Source of the DNA: Pseudemcibacter aquimaris
GTDB taxonomy: Bacteria; Pseudomonadota; Alphaproteobacteria; Sphingomonadales; Emcibacteraceae
Direction of reading: 5' to 3'
DNA: 64,000 nt
Assembly (NCBI RefSeq): GCF_028869115.1
Contig: NZ_CP079800.1
Coordinates: 2,046,001 to 2,110,000, forward strand
The position numbers and the translations under genes were made by a program. Of this stretch, positions 58,306 through 64,000 are shown piece after piece. Each line of letters opens with the position of its first letter. The first letter of the stretch is position 1. Below the pieces are notes generated by a model. The model did not search any database, had not been told where the DNA came from, and was given only the letters and a program-made list of their open reading frames with translations.

Positions 58306-58791
58306 TTAATTCAATGGCTCTTCATCCAGTTTAAATAGTAAATACATATATGGTTCATCAGGATCGATGATCGTGTTATGGGGCGTGTTTGGCGGCACAT
58401 GAACAAGATCGCCCGGACCAATCACACGGCGTTCCCCGCCCTTAATACCTGTCCCGTGTATTTGTTTACGGGGCAATTCTTTCGGATTTTCAAGCTCCCC
58501 ACCGATCACAAAAGTCGTGTGGCCACGTACACCAATATAATAATCACTTTCTGTTACATGCACCTCTGCCGCGCCAGTTTTCCCGCGAAGCACAAGATAA
58601 AGCGAATGCCCCTCATGATTACCGATTGTTTCATAAACCAAATGTTTATCACCAAGTCTTTCTTCCAAACGATCTGCTGCTTCCTCAAGTGAACCGGCAC
58701 TGCGTAGGATAAATCCAGCAATGCCCGTGTCATCTTGCGCAATCGCAGATAACGGCAAAAAAAGTAAGATAAAAGCAATGATATTTCGCAT
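58306..58791 (-). CDS. Exported cupin-domain protein
   Basis: 161 residues with RBS AGGGG. Signal peptide 1-18 (ending AIA/Q). A single cupin: a first motif with VHVTESDYYIGVRGHTTFVIGG and a second with VHVPPNTPHNTIIDPDEPYMYLLFKL. Metal-binding residues would be His and Glu/Asp of the first motif and H in TPHN. First gene of the minus-strand operon, 11 bp before the Tat aminotransferase gene. Likely an isomerase, oxygenase or ligand-binding helper of that pathway; not assignable further. Confidence 0.85.
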   Translation of the reverse strand: MRNIIAFILLFLPLSAIAQDDTGIAGFILRSAGSLEEAADRLEERLGDKHLVYETIGNHEGHSLYLVLRGKTGAAEVHVTESDYYIGVRGHTTFVIGGELENPKELPRKQIHGTGIKGGERRVIGPGDLVHVPPNTPHNTIIDPDEPYMYLLFKLDEEPLN

Positions 58792-58907
58792 GATTATTCC
58801 CCTGTTCTTATAATAAATCAGGCTAACACCACATTATTTTACGTGCAAACTAAAAAATATTGCTTTGAAATTAAGTAAAAACGACTAACATCAGTAAATT
58901 TTAAAAA

Positions 58908-60650
58908 ATGATTTATAAAAACAATCAAATGAACAAAAATATAGACAATATATCAATCACATACGGGGCGACAGTAAGGGTAAATTACAAAGCCGTAATT
59001 ATAGATAATTTAGAAATCCTAACAAAAAAAAGGCCGTTTACTAAAGTCGATCATGATAAATTATGCATTTTATTACCTGCTATTATTACCGATAAAATGA
59101 GTTTTGATCAAACATCTGATTTACACCAATTGGCTAAGTCACTTGTTTGGGCGCTTTATAATTTTCAAAGTTCAAACGATTTTCGCATTGATGTTATTAA
59201 CAATAATGATGGAACAAAATCATTATGCGTGGAATACATAACTGCTGAACCAATCATTAGTATTATTAAGCTCGTCGAATTAATCATGGGTTTTCTGAAT
59301 TCAAACGAAAACCAAGTAACAAATAATCTGGTGCAAAATGTACATGCAGCTCTAAATCAAATAAGCATTTTATTACCAATCCCACTTTGTCAGACAATGA
59401 TTAATGCAGCAATAAGCCTCAAAACACCTTTTTATCCTATAGATGTATCTGCCTCGCTCGTCGTATACGGTCAGGGCAAGCAATCCATTTTTTACGATCT
59501 GACAAAAAATGAATTTGATAGTCAAATTGGATGCGAACTTCAGTCAGATAAAACAAAATCAAATAATTTATTGAAAATAATGGGATATCCTGTCACTGAA
59601 CAATATCTGGCAACCAATTCCAGTATGTGCCATGCAATAATTAATAAAATTGGTTTTCCTGTCGTTTTCAAACCGCCACAAGGTAAGCTTGGAAATGGCA
59701 TCACTTCCAATATCAACTCTATGCAAGAAATTGATCAGGCATTTCAATATGCCGCAAGATACTCTGATGGGGCAGTGTTAATTGAAAAATTTGTAAGTGG
59801 TATTGATTACCGCATCACCGTATCTGACGGGGTTATCAATGGCATTACCGAAAATTTGCCTGCCTATATAATCGGGGACGGGATTAATCCGATACAGGAA
59901 TTAATTTCAATAGAAAATAATACAAGAAAAAAAGCTAATTCCGATGAACGTACAATTAAGCCAATTTCAATAGATCAACGATTGGTTTCCCACCTTAAAA
60001 GGTCAAATCTTTCTCTTACGAGTGTGCCTGATAACGGACAACAAGTATTTTTAAGAGCAAATTCAAACATTGCGACGGGTGGCATAAGAAATGTCTTAAA
60101 TCAAAGCGAAGTTCATCCGGATAACCTTGAAATGGCCATTGATATCGCACGAATTTTCCGTCTTAATTCCATTGGTATAGATTTTATGACGCCGGATATT
60201 TCCAAATCTTGGAAAGAAATGGGAACAATTATTGAAATTAATACAACGCCTCTTTTAACAGAAGAGATGGCAAAAAATATGTTAAAAAATCAATTTAGTT
60301 CAAGAAATGGCGGCAGAATTCCTACGGCGCTGATCCTTTCAGAAAATTCAGATTTTTCAAATATATATCAACAAAATACCAATATCTATACTGGCATTAT
60401 TAACAATCAAGTTACAAAATTTAATGGTAATCAACCGGTACCAAGCAAAAATACAATTTACCACCGGTGTCTATCACTTTTACCCAATCCTAAACTTGAA
60501 GGACTGATTATCACGATGACACCGGATGATTTAAAATCCGAAGGTTTGCCGCTAGACCGGTTTGACAAATGTATTATTGACAAAAGCTGCGATTACGAAC
60601 CATTCGTTACATTATTAAAAAATAACTGCGAAAATTTCGAAATTAGTTAG
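58908..60650 (+). CDS. Stand-alone cyanophycin-synthetase-like ATP-grasp protein
   Basis: 580 residues; the start could also be the ATG at 58929, neither has a clear RBS. The middle and C-terminal parts match the ATP-grasp module of cyanophycin synthetase. They include VVYGQGKQSIFYDLTKNE, the lid FPVVFKPPQGKLGNGIT, VLIEKFVSGIDYRITVSDG, IGDGINPIQELI, VFLRANSNIATGG and the metal site IIEINTTPLL. The Mur-ligase half found in CphA is missing: the protein ends about 130 residues later in a short unknown domain. It probably ligates an amino acid to a carboxylate with ATP. It is more AT-rich than its neighbours, which may mean transfer. Its end overlaps the convergent amidohydrolase gene by 8 bp. 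Confidence 0.85.
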   Translation: MIYKNNQMNKNIDNISITYGATVRVNYKAVIIDNLEILTKKRPFTKVDHDKLCILLPAIITDKMSFDQTSDLHQLAKSLVWALYNFQSSNDFRIDVINNNDGTKSLCVEYITAEPIISIIKLVELIMGFLNSNENQVTNNLVQNVHAALNQISILLPIPLCQTMINAAISLKTPFYPIDVSASLVVYGQGKQSIFYDLTKNEFDSQIGCELQSDKTKSNNLLKIMGYPVTEQYLATNSSMCHAIINKIGFPVVFKPPQGKLGNGITSNINSMQEIDQAFQYAARYSDGAVLIEKFVSGIDYRITVSDGVINGITENLPAYIIGDGINPIQELISIENNTRKKANSDERTIKPISIDQRLVSHLKRSNLSLTSVPDNGQQVFLRANSNIATGGIRNVLNQSEVHPDNLEMAIDIARIFRLNSIGIDFMTPDISKSWKEMGTIIEINTTPLLTEEMAKNMLKNQFSSRNGGRIPTALILSENSDFSNIYQQNTNIYTGIINNQVTKFNGNQPVPSKNTIYHRCLSLLPNPKLEGLIITMTPDDLKSEGLPLDRFDKCIIDKSCDYEPFVTLLKNNCENFEIS

Positions 60651-62289
60651 CGCTATACACTTCTTTACCGGCCACAAATGTCTTAACCACTTTGATTTTC
60701 CAGATGTCTTCTGCTGGAATTTCAAAATAATTGCGGTCTAAAATGATAAAATCAGCCCAGTAACCCGGCGAAAGCTGTCCAATTTCATTTTCCTGATGTC
60801 CAAGAAACGCCGCTTTCGCTGTAAACAGATCAAAGGCTTGTTCACGGTTTAATGTTTGATTTGGCATCCATCCATCAAGCGGATTACCGTCACGGTCCTG
60901 ACTGGTGATCACCGCGTGTAAACCATAAAAAGGATTTACTGGTTCAACAGGAAAATCAGATCCACCACCAAGATGCGCACCGGATTCCCATAGTGTGCGC
61001 CATGCGTAACCACCTTCTTCTACTCGTTCCATACCGATACGTGTTTCAACCATCCCCATGTCGCTGGTTGCATGTGTCGGATGAATTGAGGCCGCGACCC
61101 CAAGTTCTTTAAACCGCAGGATATCATCCGCGTCAATAATTTGCGCATGTTCAACCCGGTGACGCATTTTACGGCGTAATGGTTCATCCTGTAATCGTTC
61201 ATACATATCAAGAACTTCACGGTTTGCACGGTCGCCGATTGCATGTGTATTTACCTGAAACCCATGCGCCATCGCACGTACCATATGATGTTCCATTTCT
61301 TCTGGTTTAAAGAGCATATCACCACGGTAACCATGGCTGTCTGTATAATCCTCAAGCATCGCGGCACCGCGGGAACCCATTGCCCCGTCGGACAGAATTT
61401 TTACTGCGCGGATTTCCATCATGGCTTTATTATCTGTGATAATTCCGGCTTCCAAATATTGGTCATTGGATGCATCAAGGATATCAAGCATGGCATAAAC
61501 ACGTGCCGGCATGATTTCTTTTTCGCGTAAGGCTAGCATTGCCCGTACCTCATCAGATTTAATGCCCGCGTCATGCGCTGATGTTGTTCCAAGACTAACC
61601 ATATCATTCAGCGCGATCATAATTTCTTCTTGTAAGGTCTCATGATCATTTTCCGGCATCACTTCATAAACCAAATTCATCGCCGTATCGACTAGCACGC
61701 CCGTTGGTTCACCATTTTCGTCTTTCAGAATTTGACCGCCTTGTGGTTCTGGCGTATTGCGGTCGATACCAACAAGTTCAAGAGTTTTACTATTCACCCA
61801 GACCGCATGACCATCAATACGGTTAAGCACGATGGCAATATCCGTGGTTAACGCATCAAGTGTTTCTTTTGTTGGGAATTCTTTGGTTGGCCAATGTTCC
61901 TGGTTCCATCCACGTCCCCATAGCCAACCGTTTGAATTTGGTCTGCCGACAAATTCACGTACACGGTCTTGCGCTTCTTTTTCATCCGCAGCCCCGATTA
62001 AATCAACACTACTTAATGCTCGTCCATGCCATGAAATATGCCCATGTGTATCGATTAATCCCGGAAGAACTGTGCGCCCCTCCCCATCCATACGTTCATC
62101 TGCATTGATATCCGGATTAGCTTCTTTGAATGTCCTTAAAACCTTACCTTCATCATATTCAATTGCGGAAAACTGCTTTAATTTTCCGTCTTCCATAGTA
62201 AAGCCATTAATATTGTATAAAAGTGTGCTGGCCTCGGCTGATGTAAATGCCATAATCCCCGCGGCAATAATGCTTGCTGATAATTTCAT
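60643..62289 (-). CDS. Exported YtcJ-type amidohydrolase
   Basis: 548 residues with RBS AAGGGA. Signal peptide ends AEA/S (about residue 20). Amidohydrolase_3: H82-G-H84 in DTHGHISWHG, THAIGDRANRE, EHAQIIDADD and GGGSDFPVEP. It is more distant from the three copies at the left end than they are from each other (ENDHETL, WLWGRGWNQEHWP), so it is a separate branch. It lies 47 bp downstream of an exported alpha/beta hydrolase gene on the same strand and may be its partner. Confidence 0.92.
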   Translation of the reverse strand: MKLSASIIAAGIMAFTSAEASTLLYNINGFTMEDGKLKQFSAIEYDEGKVLRTFKEANPDINADERMDGEGRTVLPGLIDTHGHISWHGRALSSVDLIGAADEKEAQDRVREFVGRPNSNGWLWGRGWNQEHWPTKEFPTKETLDALTTDIAIVLNRIDGHAVWVNSKTLELVGIDRNTPEPQGGQILKDENGEPTGVLVDTAMNLVYEVMPENDHETLQEEIMIALNDMVSLGTTSAHDAGIKSDEVRAMLALREKEIMPARVYAMLDILDASNDQYLEAGIITDNKAMMEIRAVKILSDGAMGSRGAAMLEDYTDSHGYRGDMLFKPEEMEHHMVRAMAHGFQVNTHAIGDRANREVLDMYERLQDEPLRRKMRHRVEHAQIIDADDILRFKELGVAASIHPTHATSDMGMVETRIGMERVEEGGYAWRTLWESGAHLGGGSDFPVEPVNPFYGLHAVITSQDRDGNPLDGWMPNQTLNREQAFDLFTAKAAFLGHQENEIGQLSPGYWADFIILDRNYFEIPAEDIWKIKVVKTFVAGKEVYSAN

Positions 62290-62336
62290 GTTCGTCCCTT
62301 ATGATGTTTTTTAAGCCATCATACTGAATAACAAGT

Positions 62337-63137
62337 TTAAGGCAAACGTTTAAGAAACTCTTCTACCTCAAGCATATATTCTTCTTTAAATTCTTCTAGT
62401 AGATGCCCACCATTTGGATAAGAAATATGGCTACATTGTTCACCGATTTTCTCGCAAATTTCCCATGCCATTGCCGTTGATGGCCATGCTTTATCCTTGC
62501 CGCCGGAAAGAAGTAACGTTGGAATATCAATATCTTGAACCGGAATAAGCGCTTTTTTTACTTTATCCTTTTGTGTAAGCGAGGCCGCATGACGATTATC
62601 AAGCCCAAGTTCATTTTGCTTTTCCCGTGAAATATATGGAACAAAGGGAATTGCTTTTCCGTCAAAGCTCCAGCTGGAAGGGCTCTGCATTATTTTTGAA
62701 AAATCTTTTGGAAAACCTTGCCAAACAACCTTACTCGGTGCCATCGCAATGATACCTTTATATTCATCGGGATAGTGACTAGCCAGTACAAGTGATGCTT
62801 CCGCCCCTTTTGAAAGACCATAAAGAATCACACCTGAACTTCTTTCATCAAGCCATTTCCTTGCCGTTTCAAAATATTCAATCGGGATCATTTCCAATGT
62901 TTCTGGAAGACCTTCCTCACCATAATATGAAATAGCAAGAACATTATATCCCATCGCATTAAGGCGCGTTGCCGTTTCATGATCTTTGCCCATACCGGAA
63001 CCGGCAACAATTAAGATACCAATTTTATCTTTATTCCCTGCACTATAAAAATCGCCATTAAATGGAACGTTCTTCACCGTTTCCTGTGCATTTGCGACAT
63101 TAAAAATTACCCCAATAGCAATCAAAATTCTAAGCAT
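62337..63137 (-). CDS. Exported alpha/beta hydrolase (BAAT/dienelactone hydrolase-like)
   Basis: 266 residues from the ATG at 63137, chosen because GGAAGA lies 6-7 bases upstream and the product then starts with a signal peptide (MLRILIAIGVIFNVANA/Q); earlier in-frame starts add a polar leader. Fold: ILIVAGSGMGKDHETATRL, nucleophile in YGLSKGAEASLVL, Asp in LLSGGKDKAWPS and His in PNGGHLLEEF. This resembles the acyl-CoA thioester hydrolase/BAAT C-terminal group, but an exported member cannot act on CoA esters; an ester or amide substrate is more likely. Same strand as the amidohydrolase gene. Confidence 0.87.
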   Translation of the reverse strand: MLRILIAIGVIFNVANAQETVKNVPFNGDFYSAGNKDKIGILIVAGSGMGKDHETATRLNAMGYNVLAISYYGEEGLPETLEMIPIEYFETARKWLDERSSGVILYGLSKGAEASLVLASHYPDEYKGIIAMAPSKVVWQGFPKDFSKIMQSPSSWSFDGKAIPFVPYISREKQNELGLDNRHAASLTQKDKVKKALIPVQDIDIPTLLLSGGKDKAWPSTAMAWEICEKIGEQCSHISYPNGGHLLEEFKEEYMLEVEEFLKRLP

Positions 63138-63312
63138 ATTATCTTCCATAAGTTTTTGCGTAATATTAATTCGGATCAAATATTTTTGTTGAAGTTTGCG
63201 ATAAAGCTTTCAAAATTTGAGGTGAATGAATTATCGTTTCTTTATAGTTTCTTAATGACTCTATGAAATAAAAAGTAAATAACATTTAGTATGTTAAACA
63301 TTAGGAGTTGAT

Positions 63313-64000
63313 TTGACAGGGCCAGTTAAAGCTATAAACTTAAATTATATTGGTAATTGGGGACGCATATTTTCAGCAATAATTTTCACATTATTGCTAT
63401 CAATATCCGCAAATGCGCAAGTTTCAGAAACACTGGAAACCTTAACACCCGAAGAACGGGAATGGATTGCGGCAAACCCAGTCCTAAAAACAACCAATAA
63501 TATGGACCTGATCCCGCTTGATTTCGTTGAAAATGGCAGGCCCATGGGTTTCGCCATCGATTATTTAAATCTGGTCGCAAGTAAAATTGGCGTCGAATTA
63601 GAGTTTATAAATGGAAAATCCTGGATTGAGCTTGTTGATATGGCTCGAAATCGTGAAATAGATATAATTCATAGCTTAGTCCAAAACCCAAGACGCGACG
63701 AATTTTTGCATTTTACCACACCATATTTAAATCATTCTGTTGTAACATATGGCCGTGTGGGTGAACCCCGATTAAATAGTATTGAAGATATTGCAGATAA
63801 AAGAATTGGTGTCATCAAGGGTTGGGCAATAACGGATTATTATCAAAATAATCACCCTGAATTTACACTTATTGAATTCACAGGAATTCTTGATGCTTTA
63901 CGTGCAATTTCCAATAATGAAATTGACGTTATGACAGGTTCGATGATTGCCGTTGATTACTATATTTCACAGTACTTCTTGAGAGATATAGTAATCATTG
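63313..64000 (+). CDS. BvgS-like sensor kinase, N-terminal part (cut by window edge)
   Basis: The frame is open from a TTG at 63313 (AGGAG 5 bp upstream) to the end of the window, 229 residues visible. A hydrophobic signal region (IFSAIIFTLLLSISANA/Q, about residues 19-35) is followed by a Venus-flytrap domain. It opens LTPEEREWIAANP and includes PLDFVENGRPMGFAIDYLNL, a segment shared with the kinases at 11493 and 25022. From that similarity it is almost certainly the start of a fourth sensor kinase with SBP_bac_3 domains; the kinase part is outside the window. It is divergent from the abhydrolase/amidohydrolase pair, repeating the kinase-beside-amidohydrolase layout of the left end. Confidence 0.85.
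   Translation, partial: MTGPVKAINLNYIGNWGRIFSAIIFTLLLSISANAQVSETLETLTPEEREWIAANPVLKTTNNMDLIPLDFVENGRPMGFAIDYLNLVASKIGVELEFINGKSWIELVDMARNREIDIIHSLVQNPRRDEFLHFTTPYLNHSVVTYGRVGEPRLNSIEDIADKRIGVIKGWAITDYYQNNHPEFTLIEFTGILDALRAISNNEIDVMTGSMIAVDYYISQYFLRDIVII

Overview
The window comes from an AT-leaning chromosome of an alphaproteobacterium, most likely marine. The best evidence is a cpdR gene divergent from an N-formylglutamate amidohydrolase gene, an alphaproteobacterial PAS_5-type protein, a candidate mmgR-type small RNA, and many TonB, porin and exported peptidase or amidohydrolase genes. The style recalls Kordiimonadales or Emcibacter-like lineages, but that placement is a guess. No phage, IS element or CRISPR array is visible.

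Region 1 (1-13.9 kb) combines scavenging and sensing. It holds two tandem YtcJ-type exported amidohydrolases (the first cut by the window edge), a TonB-dependent receptor, an OmpR-type response regulator, and a large BvgS-like hybrid sensor kinase broken by a one-base frameshift. A third amidohydrolase (a lipoprotein) and a second BvgS-like kinase follow. Two more kinases of this type occur at 25.0-27.5 kb and at the right edge (63.3 kb onward), the last near a fourth YtcJ-type amidohydrolase. Four tandem 10-bp repeats lie upstream of the broken kinase gene and look like binding sites for an OmpR/TorR-type regulator.

Region 2 (13.9-32.8 kb) is mostly core: pepN, an ArsM-like methyltransferase, cpdR, N-formylglutamate amidohydrolase, a candidate sRNA, an S9 peptidase, a GAF protein, typA, a small membrane peptide under a strong promoter, a PAS_5 protein, hisN, a lysophospholipase-like hydrolase, a 2-Cys peroxiredoxin and a dicarboxylate/amino-acid symporter.

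Region 3 (32.9-38.5 kb) begins with tRNA-Arg(CCG). It continues with a metal-resistance remnant: membrane anchor protein, HupE/UreJ protein, His-rich exported protein, and a CzcA-type RND pump that lacks its N-terminal part and is joined directly to the end of an AhpD-like gene. A divergent LysR regulator follows.

Region 4 (38.5-52.8 kb) holds an exported methyltransferase, an M20-family protein that has lost several metal ligands, a membrane sensor kinase with its response regulator, a Tat-exported spermidine-dehydrogenase-like flavoprotein, and an esterase. It ends in a divergent catabolic block: HpaI aldolase, DUF6282 hydrolase and porin on one side, and DHOD-like flavoprotein, cupin, HisC-like aminotransferase and aldehyde dehydrogenase on the other.

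Region 5 (52.9-64 kb) holds a membrane protein with possible haem-ligand histidines and an unusual secreted coiled-coil protein with repeated Cys pairs. Next come a cupin/Tat-aminotransferase/amidohydrolase operon, a stand-alone cyanophycin-synthetase-like ATP-grasp protein, another amidohydrolase with an alpha/beta hydrolase, and the start of a fourth BvgS-like kinase. Overall the window reads as a peptide, amide and amine scavenging specialist with an expanded set of periplasmic ligand sensors.
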